Positions 17,563-25,613 of a DNA stretch of 64,000 nucleotides are shown piece after piece (position 1 is the stretch's first letter; every line of letters begins with the position of its first letter). A model generated the notes under the pieces. That model saw only the letters and a program-made list of their open reading frames with translations. It did no database searches and was not told where the DNA came from. A program made the position numbers and the translations under genes. The DNA is from Microbacterium oxydans. Lineage in GTDB: Bacteria > Actinomycetota > Actinomycetes > Actinomycetales > Microbacteriaceae. The stretch spans positions 62,001 to 126,000 of the forward strand of contig NZ_JYIV01000019.1 in NCBI RefSeq assembly GCF_000956405.1, in the 5' to 3' direction.

Positions 17563-18539
17563 CGGCGAGTCCTCGGGTCGAGAACCCCGTAGAGGATGTC
17601 TACGAGGAAGTTGGCGATGAGCACGCTCACGGTGATCATCAGGAAGAGCGCCTGCATGAGCGGGTAGTCCTGCCCGATCACGGCGTTGAACAGCAGGTAT
17701 CCGATGCCGGGATAGCCGAAGACCTGCTCGACGAGGATCGATCCGCCCACCACGCCGCCGAGCGTGAGCCCGAATCCGGTGAGGTTCGGCAGGATCGCGT
17801 TGCGGGCCGCGTACCGGAGGGCGATCGTACGCCCTCGCAGACCGTTCGCCTCGCCGAAGGTGATGTAGTCCTCGCCGAGGGTGTTGATCATGGCGTTGCG
17901 CATCCCGATGATCCATCCACCGAGCGAGGTGAGCAGGATCGTCAGGGCCGGCAGGAACGCATGGCTGATGAGGTCGCCGAGGAACTCCCAGGTGAACCCG
18001 GGCGTCGTGGTCGCGGAGTAGGCCCCCGTGGTCGGGAACCAGTGCAGCACGTAACCGAAGAAGAACAGCAGCAGCAGCGCAGTCCAGAAGTAGGGGAACG
18101 TGCTGAGGAACGATCCGGTCAGCGTCGGGAGTGAATCGAGCCACGTACCGCGGCGCCAGGCGGCCATCACTCCGATCAGGGTGCCGATCACGAACGCGAG
18201 GATCGTGACGATGCCGACGAGCCCGATCGTGTAGGGGAAGGCCGTCGAGACCATGCTCGACACCGACTGCGGGTAGAACGTGTACGAGACGCCGAAGTCG
18301 AGCCGCACGACCTGACCGAGATAGGCGATGTACTGATCCCACAGCGACCCGGTCGGAACACCGAGCTGCGCCTCGATGGCCGCACGCGTGGCATCCGATA
18401 CCGGCCCGTTCTGGGACAGCTTGGCGATGGCGGCGTCCGCCGGAGAGCCCGGCATCATCCGCGGGAGGAAGAAGTTCAGGGTGATCGCGGCCCACAGGGT
18501 GAGCACGAAAAGGCCGAACTTCTGGAGCACGTACTTCAC
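17559..18539 (-). CDS. Dpp/Opp-type ABC transporter permease (DppB-like)
   Basis: Membrane subunit of 326 residues. The N-terminus KYVLQKFGLFVLTLWAAITLNF followed by FFLPRMMPGSPAD is the standard DppB start. Later segments include LTGSFLSTFPYFWTALLLLFFFGY and the EAA loop region YAARNAILPNLTGFGL. The GTG at 18539 overlaps the binding-protein stop (GTGA), so translation is coupled. Pairs with the DppC-like permease immediately downstream. Confidence 0.94.
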   Translation of the reverse strand: MKYVLQKFGLFVLTLWAAITLNFFLPRMMPGSPADAAIAKLSQNGPVSDATRAAIEAQLGVPTGSLWDQYIAYLGQVVRLDFGVSYTFYPQSVSSMVSTAFPYTIGLVGIVTILAFVIGTLIGVMAAWRRGTWLDSLPTLTGSFLSTFPYFWTALLLLFFFGYVLHWFPTTGAYSATTTPGFTWEFLGDLISHAFLPALTILLTSLGGWIIGMRNAMINTLGEDYITFGEANGLRGRTIALRYAARNAILPNLTGFGLTLGGVVGGSILVEQVFGYPGIGYLLFNAVIGQDYPLMQALFLMITVSVLIANFLVDILYGVLDPRTRR

Positions 18540-20215
18540 TTGTCGCCCTCCTGCACTCGCTTCAGCCGGGTGAAGATGCCCAGCGGCGCGGAGTCGTAGT
18601 TCTGCGGGATCATGTAGGGGTCTTCCTCACTGGGCCAGCCGGTGAACTTCGCGTCGCTGAACAGACCCCAGATGCCGCCGTAGTAGAGGCCGATCACGGG
18701 CATCTCGTCGTAGACGATGCGCTGCAGCTCCTTGACGATCTCGGTCTGGCGGGCGGAGTCGACGGTCTCGCGGTACTCGGCGAGCAGCGCATCGACCTCG
18801 GGAGACCGGTATCGCTCGAAGTTGTTCGCCGTGGCCTCGCCGGATGGAACGTAGAACTCGCTGGAGAGCAGGTTGTTGTACGCCTGGTAGATGTCGCCGT
18901 TGCCCATGCCGCCGATGGCCATCTCGAAGTCGCCGTTGCTGATGGCGCTCTGGTAGCCCGCGGGCTGCGGGAGCTTGAGGGTGACCTTCACGCCGACCGC
19001 CGCGAGCTGGCTCTGCACGGTCTGCGCCGCGCGCGTCCAGTCGGAGTAGCCGTTCGCGGTGGTGAGGGCGAACTCGAGCTGCTGGCCGTCGGCCCCGACG
19101 AGCCGATCGCCGTCGAGCGTGTAGCCCGCTTCTGCGAAAGCCGCCAGCGCTGCGTCTCTGTCCTGCGTGATCATGCCCTTGTCGGGGATGCTCGGGTCGA
19201 GGTACTGCTCCTGGTTGGGCAGGATGAGTCCGGTCTGACCGGCCGGCTTCATGTAGCCCTCCGAGGCGGTCTCCGCGATCTCGTCGCGGTCGAGCGAGAG
19301 GGCGATGCCGCGGCGCACGTTCACGTCATCGAAGGGCGCGACCTCCAGGTTCGGCATGAGCGCGATCACGCCGCCCGGCGGGAACCACCAGCTGTTGTGC
19401 TCGCTCGCCGCACCCCAGGTGCCCTCGACGTCGGAGATGAAGGAGTAGGCCCAGTCGTAACCGCGTGTGACGGTGTCGAGCTGGGAGTTCGTGGCGGGGA
19501 GGATGATGTGCTCGATCTCGATCGAGTCGGCCTGCCAGTAGTCGGGGTTCTTGTCCATCGAGTACTGCTGGTCGTTGTAGTTGCCGAGCACGAATGGTCC
19601 GGTTCCGACCGGATTCTCGTTGCGGTAGGTACCCGGATCCTTCACATCGGCCCAGAGGTGCTCGGGGACGATCATGGTCTGTCCCAGGATCGACAGCGAG
19701 GGGGCGTCTTCGGTCTTGAGGTGCAGCACCACGTCGTCGCCCTCGGTCTCGACGCTGTCGAGGTGCTGCCACGCGCCCTTGATGTCGAGGGACGGGTTGT
19801 CCTTGAGCAGCTGGAAGGTGAACGCCACGTCATCGGGCGTCAGGTCTTCGCCGTCGCTCCAGGTGACGCCGTCGCGGATCGTCATGACGATGGTGCGGGC
19901 GTCGGGCTGGCTCCACTCGGAGGCGAGCCAGGGGTTCTGCGTGCCGTCGAGCGGGTTGATCAGGATCAGCGGCTCGTAGATCCACCGGGACGCGGTGCGC
20001 GTGTTGGTGAGATACGGGTTGAAGTTCTTCGTGAAGAACGGGTTGCCCTTGTCGGCGTTGATCAGCATCGTGTCGGCACCGATCGAGGGATCGGGCTGGG
20101 ATGTGATCTGGATGCTGCAGCCGCTGAGCGCGACCGCCACGGCCGCGAGGCCCACGATCGCCGCTCTGCGCCAGCGCTGCATCACGCGCCCTCTCGGCGT
20201 TGTGCCCTCTGACAT
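18536..20215 (-). CDS. ABC transporter substrate-binding lipoprotein, Dpp/Opp family (SBP_bac_5)
   Basis: Extracellular binding protein of about 559 residues with a lipoprotein signal (RRAAIVGLAAVAVALSGCS; lipid Cys near residue 33 from this start). Typical SBP_bac_5 stretches follow: LINADKGNPFFTKNFNPYL, WSDGEDLTPDDVAFTFQLL, VGTGPFVLGNYNDQQY, DVNVRRGIALSLDRDEIA. Two starts are possible: ATG 20215 after GAGGTGG, or ATG 20182 after GAGAGGG; the latter gives a more standard signal length. First gene of the five-gene importer/GH1 operon. The promoter and a CebR-like palindrome lie about 55-80 bases upstream. Sequence of the cellobiose/oligosaccharide branch cannot be separated from peptide binders by eye. 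Confidence 0.92.
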   Translation of the reverse strand: MSEGTTPRGRVMQRWRRAAIVGLAAVAVALSGCSIQITSQPDPSIGADTMLINADKGNPFFTKNFNPYLTNTRTASRWIYEPLILINPLDGTQNPWLASEWSQPDARTIVMTIRDGVTWSDGEDLTPDDVAFTFQLLKDNPSLDIKGAWQHLDSVETEGDDVVLHLKTEDAPSLSILGQTMIVPEHLWADVKDPGTYRNENPVGTGPFVLGNYNDQQYSMDKNPDYWQADSIEIEHIILPATNSQLDTVTRGYDWAYSFISDVEGTWGAASEHNSWWFPPGGVIALMPNLEVAPFDDVNVRRGIALSLDRDEIAETASEGYMKPAGQTGLILPNQEQYLDPSIPDKGMITQDRDAALAAFAEAGYTLDGDRLVGADGQQLEFALTTANGYSDWTRAAQTVQSQLAAVGVKVTLKLPQPAGYQSAISNGDFEMAIGGMGNGDIYQAYNNLLSSEFYVPSGEATANNFERYRSPEVDALLAEYRETVDSARQTEIVKELQRIVYDEMPVIGLYYGGIWGLFSDAKFTGWPSEEDPYMIPQNYDSAPLGIFTRLKRVQEGDK

Positions 20216-20267
20216 CTGCCACCTCATGTCGTCTCTGTCATGACCGGCGACCGACGCCGCCTCACAG

Positions 20268-20297
20268 ATTGTAAGCGCATACATTTTGCGATCGCAA
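20268..20297 (-). promoter_or_regulatory. Promoter of the beta-glucoside importer operon with two overlapping palindromes
   Basis: On the minus strand TTGCGA (20292-20297) and TACAAT (20268-20273) form a -35/-10 pair with an 18-base spacer. The spacer and -10 are covered by TGTAAGCGCATACA (20270-20283), a 14-base near-perfect palindrome (12 of 14) with a central GCGC, the layout of CebR operators (TGGGAGCGCTCCCA). A second, perfect palindrome TTGCGATCGCAA (20286-20297) covers the -35. A repressor bound here would block the promoter; the LacI-type gene at 20718-21842 is the obvious candidate. Confidence 0.72.
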
Positions 20298-20367
20298 CCC
20301 CTTGACACCGGCGCGGCGAGCGTTTCCGGCCGGTCAGACGGGCGGATGGAGGCGGGGGAACGCGTTC

Positions 20368-20373
20368 TAGGGT
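20368..20373 (+). promoter_or_regulatory. Leaderless-type -10 (TAGGGT) for the small membrane protein
   Basis: TAGGGT lies exactly six bases before the ATG at 20380. Confidence 0.5.
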
Positions 20374-20379
20374 GGTGGC

Positions 20380-20721
20380 ATGAGCTCCCGAACCAGGCCG
20401 GCTGGCAGCGTGCTCAGCACGGTGCTCTGGGGCGTGCAACTCGCCGTGGCCGGAGTGCTCAGCGCTGTCGTCTACTTCATGCGCATCTCCGTTCCTCGGT
20501 GTGATCAGCTGTGCGACTTCGAGCTGCTGGATGCGACAGGCAACGTCTTCGCCGGTTTCGCTGTATTGCTCTTCATCGCTGTCGGAGCACTCCGGATGCT
20601 GCTCCCCGGCCCTTCGCGATGGTGGATGCCCGCGGGCGGAATCGCGCTCACGATCGTGGGGGCGGCCATCGCCGTTCACGTGAGTAAGATCGCTTTGCTC
20701 AGCGGACCGGTGCTGCCCTAG
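20380..20721 (+). CDS. Small membrane protein of unknown function
   Basis: 113 residues with three clear hydrophobic segments (about 10-34, 53-73 and 80-100: STVLWGVQLAVAGVLSAVVY; FAGFAVLLFIAVGALRMLL; MPAGGIALTIVGAAIAV). Two Cys (RCDQLCDFE) lie in the loop after the first segment, so it could hold a disulfide outside the cell. I do not recognise the family. Support: the leaderless-type -10 at the correct distance, codon use like its neighbours, and a stop codon shared with the convergent lacI-type gene through a CTAG. Divergent from the importer operon. Confidence 0.65.
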   Translation: MSSRTRPAGSVLSTVLWGVQLAVAGVLSAVVYFMRISVPRCDQLCDFELLDATGNVFAGFAVLLFIAVGALRMLLPGPSRWWMPAGGIALTIVGAAIAVHVSKIALLSGPVLP

Positions 20722-21842
20722 CCGGGGAGGTCAGGCGGGCGCTGCGAGCTCTCGCGCAGCAGGATCTGCAGGGGCAGGCGAGCCACGACGGGCTCCGCTT
20801 CCGCGCGCTCGAGGCGGCGGGCCAGCACCTGCACGGCCGCGCGTCCGAGATCGATCATCGGCTGCCGGATCGTGGTCAACGGCGGGTGTGACAGGGCGGC
20901 GGCCTCGATGCCGTCGAAGCCCGTCACGAGCACGTCTTCCGGCACCCGGATGCCCGCACCGCGGAACACGTCGAGCGCGCCGAGCGCCATCTGGTCGTTC
21001 GCGGAGATCAGCGCGGCCGGCGTACCCACAGCGAGAAGGCCCTCGGCCGCCCGCCGGCCGGATGCTCTGGTGAAGTCACCGCGCAGCACGGTCACGTCGT
21101 CGAGGCTGCGCCCTGCTCCCGCCACCGCAGCGGCGAAGCCGTCCCAGCGCTGCAGACCGTCGGGAGAGTCCCCCGGCCCCGCGAGGAAGGCGAGCCGCCC
21201 GTCCCCCACCTGGGTCAGCACGTGCCGGGTCAGCTCCGCCATCGCCTCGGCGTTGCTCACGGTCACATGGTCGTAGTGATCTCCGCGCGGCGGCCCCGAG
21301 AGCACCACCACGGGGATCCGTCGCGCCAGGCGGGCCAGGACGTCGTCCGGCACGCTGCTCGCGAGCACCATGAGCCCGTCCACCCGACCGGCCATGTCGC
21401 GCACGGTGGAGCGGTCAGGATCATCGCGACCGACACCGACCATCAGCACGAAACCCTGCTTCCATGCTTCGAGCTCCGCACCGCGCAGCACCTCGTCGAG
21501 GAACAGCATCGAGGTGTGGCCGCCCACTGGATCGTCTTCGTCCTCCTCGCGGACGATCGCGAACGGAGGCGCGTCCTCCTCGGCGGCGGAGAACGCATCC
21601 AGCGGCGGGGCGTCCTCCGCGGCGTCGAAGCCGGGGAAGTACAGCCCCAGAACCCCGGTGCGCCGCTCGGCGAGTCCGCGGGCGCTGCCACTGGGGACGT
21701 ACCCGAGAGCGGTCACAGCATCCAGCACGCGCTCCCGCGTGACCGGACGCACCGCGTCCGGTGAGCGCAGCACACGCGAGACCGTGGCGATCGAGACGCC
21801 GGCCCGATCGGCCACGTCATAGACGGTCGCCGCCTTGCTCAC
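20718..21842 (-). CDS. LacI-family transcriptional regulator (likely CebR-like role)
   Basis: 374 residues. The N-terminal helix-turn-helix reads TVYDVADRAGVSIATVSRVL, followed by an effector domain with VTGFDGIEAAALSHPPLTTI near the end. An unusual acidic, proline-rich stretch (DAAEDAPPLDAFSAAEEDA, about residues 75-95) interrupts the first effector strand; related regulators are shorter there. GTG 21842 has a GGAGG at good spacing; GTG 21848, six bases earlier, overlaps the rsmI stop and is the alternative. It lies after rsmI and close to the importer operon, so it probably represses that operon through the palindrome at 20270-20283. This link is inference. Confidence 0.9.
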   Translation of the reverse strand: MSKAATVYDVADRAGVSIATVSRVLRSPDAVRPVTRERVLDAVTALGYVPSGSARGLAERRTGVLGLYFPGFDAAEDAPPLDAFSAAEEDAPPFAIVREEDEDDPVGGHTSMLFLDEVLRGAELEAWKQGFVLMVGVGRDDPDRSTVRDMAGRVDGLMVLASSVPDDVLARLARRIPVVVLSGPPRGDHYDHVTVSNAEAMAELTRHVLTQVGDGRLAFLAGPGDSPDGLQRWDGFAAAVAGAGRSLDDVTVLRGDFTRASGRRAAEGLLAVGTPAALISANDQMALGALDVFRGAGIRVPEDVLVTGFDGIEAAALSHPPLTTIRQPMIDLGRAAVQVLARRLERAEAEPVVARLPLQILLRESSQRPPDLPG

Positions 21843-21844
21843 GC

Positions 21845-22672
21845 TCACGCCCCTCCGGAGCGGGCGGCGAGAGCAGCCTGGTAGAGGTCGCGGGAGGAGA
21901 GACCGGTGAGGGCGGCGACCTCCGACGCGGCATCCTTGAGTCGGACACCGTCGGCGACGAGCGTCTGCACCTGCGCGAGGGCGTCCTCCGGAGAGGCGTC
22001 GCGGCGGGAGGCGCCTTCGACCACGATCACGATCTCGCCCTTGACGCCGTCCTCGGCCCACGCCACGAGCTCGGACGCCGTGCCGCGACGCACCTCCTCG
22101 TAGAACTTCGTGAGCTCGCGGCACACGGCGATGCGACGCTCGTCACCGAACGCGGCACCCATGTCGGCCAGGGCACTCGCGAGACGTGCAGGCGACTCGA
22201 AGAAGACCATGGTGCGGGGTTCGGACGCCAGGGCGCGAAGGGTCGAGCGCCGCTCCCCCGGTTTGCGCGGCAGGAAGCCCTCGAACGTGAAGCGATCGGT
22301 CGGCAGGCCAGAGATCGCCAACGCCATCAGCACCGCGCTCGGCCCAGGGATCGCGGTCACGGTGACGCCCTGGGCGACGGCTTCGGCGACCAATCCGTAT
22401 CCCGGGTCGCTCACGGTGGGCATCCCGGCATCGCTCATCACGACGATGTCGGTCTCCGCGGCGAGCGCCGCCAGCTCCGCGGCCTTCTGCTTCTCGTTGT
22501 GGTCGTGCAGGGCGATCAGGCGCGGGCGGTTGTCGATCTCCAACGCCTTGAGCAGTCGCTGCGTGGTGCGGGTGTCCTCGGCCACGACGACCTCGGCGTT
22601 CTCCAGCACCTCCACGAGGCGACGCGACGCGTCGCCGAGGTTTCCGATCGGAGTGGCGGCGAGGATGATCAC
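21845..22672 (-). CDS. rsmI: 16S rRNA (cytidine1402-2'-O)-methyltransferase RsmI
   Basis: Tetrapyrrole-methylase-fold enzyme that 2'-O-methylates C1402 in the ribosomal decoding centre. 275 residues. Motifs: LAATPIGNLGDASRRLVE, VVAEDTRTTQRLL, ALHDHNEKQKA, VMSDAGMPTVSDPGY, AIPGPSAVLMALAISGLP and FEGFLPRKPGERR. The GTG start is six bases after TAAGCT. It is divergent from the protein mannosyltransferase gene, an arrangement also known in mycobacteria. Confidence 0.96.
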   Translation of the reverse strand: MIILAATPIGNLGDASRRLVEVLENAEVVVAEDTRTTQRLLKALEIDNRPRLIALHDHNEKQKAAELAALAAETDIVVMSDAGMPTVSDPGYGLVAEAVAQGVTVTAIPGPSAVLMALAISGLPTDRFTFEGFLPRKPGERRSTLRALASEPRTMVFFESPARLASALADMGAAFGDERRIAVCRELTKFYEEVRRGTASELVAWAEDGVKGEIVIVVEGASRRDASPEDALAQVQTLVADGVRLKDAASEVAALTGLSSRDLYQAALAARSGGA

Positions 22673-22678
22673 CCGCCC

Positions 22679-22684
22679 AGCTTA
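22679..22684 (-). promoter_or_regulatory. rsmI: Leaderless-type -10 (TAAGCT) for rsmI
   Basis: TAAGCT ends exactly six bases before the GTG at 22672. Confidence 0.55.
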
Positions 22685-22722
22685 GGCGGGCAGGATGCAG
22701 CCGACGGAGAAGGCTCGTTGTC

Positions 22723-22728
22723 TAGGCT
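22723..22728 (+). promoter_or_regulatory. Leaderless-type -10 (TAGGCT) for the protein mannosyltransferase
   Basis: TAGGCT lies exactly six bases before the GTG at 22735, divergent from the rsmI box 38 bases away. Confidence 0.55.
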
Positions 22729-22734
22729 GGACCG

Positions 22735-24288
22735 GTGACCGCTCCTGTGCCCCTGCTCCCCGCTCCCGAGGAGCGGTCGACGCGCTACGGGCAGCTCCGC
22801 GACCGCCTGCTGCGGGATCCGGACTGGGGACGCGCGATCCGCTGGCTCGCACCGTTGGTGATCACCGCGATCGCCGCGCTCCTGCGCCTGATCAACGTCG
22901 CCCACCCGCACCAGCTCGCCTTCGACGAGACCTACTACGTCAAGGACGCCTGGTCGCTGTGGACACTGGGCTACGAGGGCACCTGGGGCGAGAACGCCAA
23001 CGACGCGTTCGTCACGCTGCAGCAGCTGCCGCTGTCCGAGCAGGGCGCGTTCATCGTGCACCCCCCGCTCGGCAAGTGGCTCATCGCGCTCGGCATGGCG
23101 ATCGGCGGACCCGACAACAGCGCGGGATGGCGCCTCGCCACCGCGGTGCTCGGCACCGCCTCGGTGCTGCTGGTCTACCTGATCGCCCGCCGCCTCAGCG
23201 GATCCGTCGTCGTCGCGAGCGTGGCGGGGACGCTGCTCGCGATCGACGGGCTCAGCATCGTGATGAGCCGCATCGCCCTGCTCGACGGCATCCTGACCTT
23301 CTTCGTGCTGCTGGGCGTGCTCTTCGTGATCATCGACCGGCAGCGGACGATGCCCGTGCTCGAGAGACGCGACCCCGATCGTCCCGACCCGTTCTGGGGG
23401 CCGGTGCTCTGGCGTCGACCCTGGCTCGTCGCCGCAGGACTGGCGCTCGGGGCGGCCTCGGCTGTGAAATGGTCGGGCCTGTACGTGCTCGCGGGATTCG
23501 GCCTCTACGTCGTCATCACCGACGCCCTCGCGCGGCGCCGCGCCGGAGTGGTCCTGTGGCCGACTGCTGCGGCGTTCCGCCAGGGTCCGGTCTCGTTCGT
23601 GCTGCTCGTCTTCCCCGCCGCCGCCGTGTACCTGGCGAGCTGGACCGGGTGGCTGGTGACCGCCGGAGGATACGACCGGCAAAGCGACCCCAACCCGCTC
23701 GTCGCCCTGTGGAAGTACCACGAGTCGATGCTCGGCTTCCACGTGGGCCTGACTCGAGGGCACCCCTATGCGAGCCCGGCGTGGGAGTGGCCCTTCCTGC
23801 TGCGCCCCACCGCGGTCTGGGTCGACTCCGACCCCACGGGCTGCGGCACCGACCACTGCATCGGCGCGATCTCGGCGATCCCGAATCCCCTCATCTGGTA
23901 CGCGGGCGTCGCGGCGTCGGTCTACCTGCTGTACCGCCTGGTGCGGGGCTGGATCACGAAGCAGCCGGTCGGTCCGGAGCTGAGCATCCCCCTGGTCGGC
24001 CTCGCGGTGACGTACCTGCCGTGGCTCATGTTCCCCGAGCGCACGATCTTCCAGTTCTACACGGTCGTCATGATGCCGTTCCTCGTGATCGCGCTGGCGA
24101 TGACGCTGCGGATCATCGCGGGCAGACGCGAGGATCCGCTGCACCGTCGACAGTCGGGCGAGCGTACCGTGATGATCTTCCTCGCCTTCGTCGTGCTGGT
24201 GTCGGCGTTCTTCCTGCCCCTGTGGACCGGGATGAGCGTGCCCTACGACTTCTGGCTGCTGCACAACTGGCTGCCCGGCTGGGTGTGA
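22735..24288 (+). CDS. pmt: Polyprenyl-phosphate-mannose protein O-mannosyltransferase (PMT, GT39)
   Basis: Integral membrane enzyme (517 residues, about 11 hydrophobic segments) that transfers mannose from polyprenyl-phosphate-mannose to Ser/Thr of secreted proteins on the outer membrane face. AFDETYYVKDAWS near residues 62-74 holds the conserved Asp-Glu pair in the first external loop. HPPLGKWLIALGMAI and SRIALLDGILTFFVLLG follow as in actinobacterial PMT. The C-terminal segment ends FWLLHNWLPGWV, as in mycobacterial relatives. Lipoproteins and the large surface protein in this window are possible targets. The 3' end overlaps the convergent exporter gene by 46 bases. Confidence 0.93.
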   Translation: MTAPVPLLPAPEERSTRYGQLRDRLLRDPDWGRAIRWLAPLVITAIAALLRLINVAHPHQLAFDETYYVKDAWSLWTLGYEGTWGENANDAFVTLQQLPLSEQGAFIVHPPLGKWLIALGMAIGGPDNSAGWRLATAVLGTASVLLVYLIARRLSGSVVVASVAGTLLAIDGLSIVMSRIALLDGILTFFVLLGVLFVIIDRQRTMPVLERRDPDRPDPFWGPVLWRRPWLVAAGLALGAASAVKWSGLYVLAGFGLYVVITDALARRRAGVVLWPTAAAFRQGPVSFVLLVFPAAAVYLASWTGWLVTAGGYDRQSDPNPLVALWKYHESMLGFHVGLTRGHPYASPAWEWPFLLRPTAVWVDSDPTGCGTDHCIGAISAIPNPLIWYAGVAASVYLLYRLVRGWITKQPVGPELSIPLVGLAVTYLPWLMFPERTIFQFYTVVMMPFLVIALAMTLRIIAGRREDPLHRRQSGERTVMIFLAFVVLVSAFFLPLWTGMSVPYDFWLLHNWLPGWV

Positions 24289-25427
24289 CGCGTCAGCAGC
24301 AGGATCGCGAGAGCGGCGGCTGTCAGGCCTGACGCGACCCAGATCGGGGCGAGCAGCCCCCACCCCGCGCTGAGCGCGACCGCACCGAGCACCGGCCCGA
24401 TGGCCGCGCCGACGTTCAATGCCGCCGTGGCGTACGAGCCACCCATCGTGGGCGCACCCGATGCGGCGTAGAGCACGCCGGTGATCACCGTGCTCCCGAC
24501 GGCGAAGGACAGCACGCCCTGCACGAAGACGAGCACGAGGAGCGCGGCCGGGGCGGAGGCGAACGCCGCCAGCACGACCCAGCCCGCCAGCAGCAGCGGT
24601 CCACCGACGAAGAGCACGAGCCCGGGGCGCCGGTCAGAGAGCCGGCCCGCGAGCGCCACGCCGAGGAAGGAACCGATACCGAACAGCACCAGCGCCGCCG
24701 ACACCCAGATCTCCGCAAGACCCGCCGTCTCGGTGACGACGGGGGCGAGGAAGGTGAAGGCCGCGAAGGTGCCGCCGTTGATCAGCGCCCCGATGCCCAT
24801 GGGCAGCAGGAGCATCGGCGTCGCCAGCTGACGGAGTTCTGCGCGGAGGCGCGGTGAGGATGCGGTCTGCTCCGCCGAGCCGACCGCATTCGCGACGCCG
24901 CGCACGACGCCGATGATCGCCGGAGCGCACAGGAGAGCGACCGCCCAGAAGGTCGCCCTCCACCCCAGGGCCGAGCCGAGCAGAGACCCGGCCGGCACTC
25001 CGGCGACCGTGGCGACCGTGGTGCCGGCGAGCAGGATCGACAGCGCCCGCCCCTTCCTGTCGGCCGGAACCATGGCCGTGGCCGCGCGCAGGGCCACCGC
25101 GAGGAAGCCCGCGTTGGCGAGCGCCGCGAGCACACGGCTGAGGAGCAGCACCGGGAACATCGGGGTCAGTGCTCCGACGACGTGGCACCCGGCGAACAGC
25201 ACGAGACACGCGACCAGCGCGCGTCGGGGCGGCCATCGGCGCGCCGAGGCCGCCATCATCGGCGCGCCGACCACCATGCCGACCGCGAAGGCCGAGGTGA
25301 GCAGACCCGCGGTGCCGACGGAGACGTCGAGATCGGCGGCGATCGCGGGCAGGAGACCCGCGAGCATGAATTCGGACGTGCCCATGACGAAGACGGCAAG
25401 GGCGAGCAGATAAAGGGCAGAGGGCAT
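24243..25427 (-). CDS. cmx: Cmx/CmrA-family chloramphenicol efflux MFS transporter
   Basis: Proton-driven drug exporter of 394 residues with 12 predicted segments. The N-terminus LYLLALAVFVMGTSEFMLAG, then DVSVGTAGLLTSAFAVGMVVG and later YAASGAPTMGGSYATAALN, closely resemble Cmx of corynebacteria and the streptomycete Cml exporters as I remember them. The ATG at 25427 follows GGAG by about 8 bases and matches the family start; upstream in-frame codons look like leader, not protein. The preceding 180 bases hold a tiny leaderless open reading frame and three hairpins, consistent with induction by ribosome-targeting drugs. Whether it confers resistance is untested. Confidence 0.88.
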   Translation of the reverse strand: MPSALYLLALAVFVMGTSEFMLAGLLPAIAADLDVSVGTAGLLTSAFAVGMVVGAPMMAASARRWPPRRALVACLVLFAGCHVVGALTPMFPVLLLSRVLAALANAGFLAVALRAATAMVPADRKGRALSILLAGTTVATVAGVPAGSLLGSALGWRATFWAVALLCAPAIIGVVRGVANAVGSAEQTASSPRLRAELRQLATPMLLLPMGIGALINGGTFAAFTFLAPVVTETAGLAEIWVSAALVLFGIGSFLGVALAGRLSDRRPGLVLFVGGPLLLAGWVVLAAFASAPAALLVLVFVQGVLSFAVGSTVITGVLYAASGAPTMGGSYATAALNVGAAIGPVLGAVALSAGWGLLAPIWVASGLTAAALAILLLTRHTQPGSQLCSSQKS

Positions 25428-25452
25428 GGCAGTACTCCGAGGTGAGAGATCA

Positions 25453-25525
25453 AGAAGGGGGCTTCTCGTCACCACGGCCGGCATCCGGGGATGCACCAGT
25501 CCGCGCCTCCGCGCTGCGGAGGCGC
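25453..25525 (-). promoter_or_regulatory. Stem-loop-rich leader of the cmx-like gene (possible attenuator)
   Basis: Three hairpins are visible between the small leader frame and the exporter: GCGCCTCCGC/GCGGAGGCGC with a 3-base loop (25503-25525, ten perfect pairs), GCATCC/GGATGC with a 2-base gap (25481-25494), and AGAAG/CTTCT with a 4-base loop (25453-25466). The CCTCC in the large stem could alternatively pair with the exporter's GGAG ribosome site. No U-run follows, so translational or Rho-type control is more likely than intrinsic termination. Confidence 0.55.
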
Positions 25526-25541
25526 AGCTACAGGATCGTCG

Positions 25542-25607
25542 CTATCGGCGCACGGGGCCGGCGGTGTGACCGACGGCCCCCGACGCGTCTGACTCGGGAC
25601 TCGACAT
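25542..25607 (-). CDS. Putative 21-residue leader peptide upstream of the cmx-like exporter
   Basis: Short open frame beginning MSSPESDASGAV and ending GPVRR before a TAG stop. The key evidence is position: TAGAGT lies exactly six bases before its ATG, the same leaderless promoter spacing as many real genes in this window, and it lies about 115 bases upstream of a drug exporter with a hairpin-rich leader. Translational attenuation by drug-stalled ribosomes on leader peptides is established for chloramphenicol exporters of actinomycetes and for other resistance genes. No arrest motif is recognised, so its function is inferred. Confidence 0.5.
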   Translation of the reverse strand: MSSPESDASGAVGHTAGPVRR

Positions 25608-25613
25608 GCTCGA

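Noticed and set aside
12152..21842. Mobile genomic island with integrase or attachment sites
   Set aside because: No integrase, transposase, tRNA gene or flanking direct repeat could be seen.
25428..25496. N-terminal extension of the Cmx-like exporter
   Set aside because: Exporters of this family begin right at MPSALYLL; the extension lies in the hairpin leader and shows no signal or domain.
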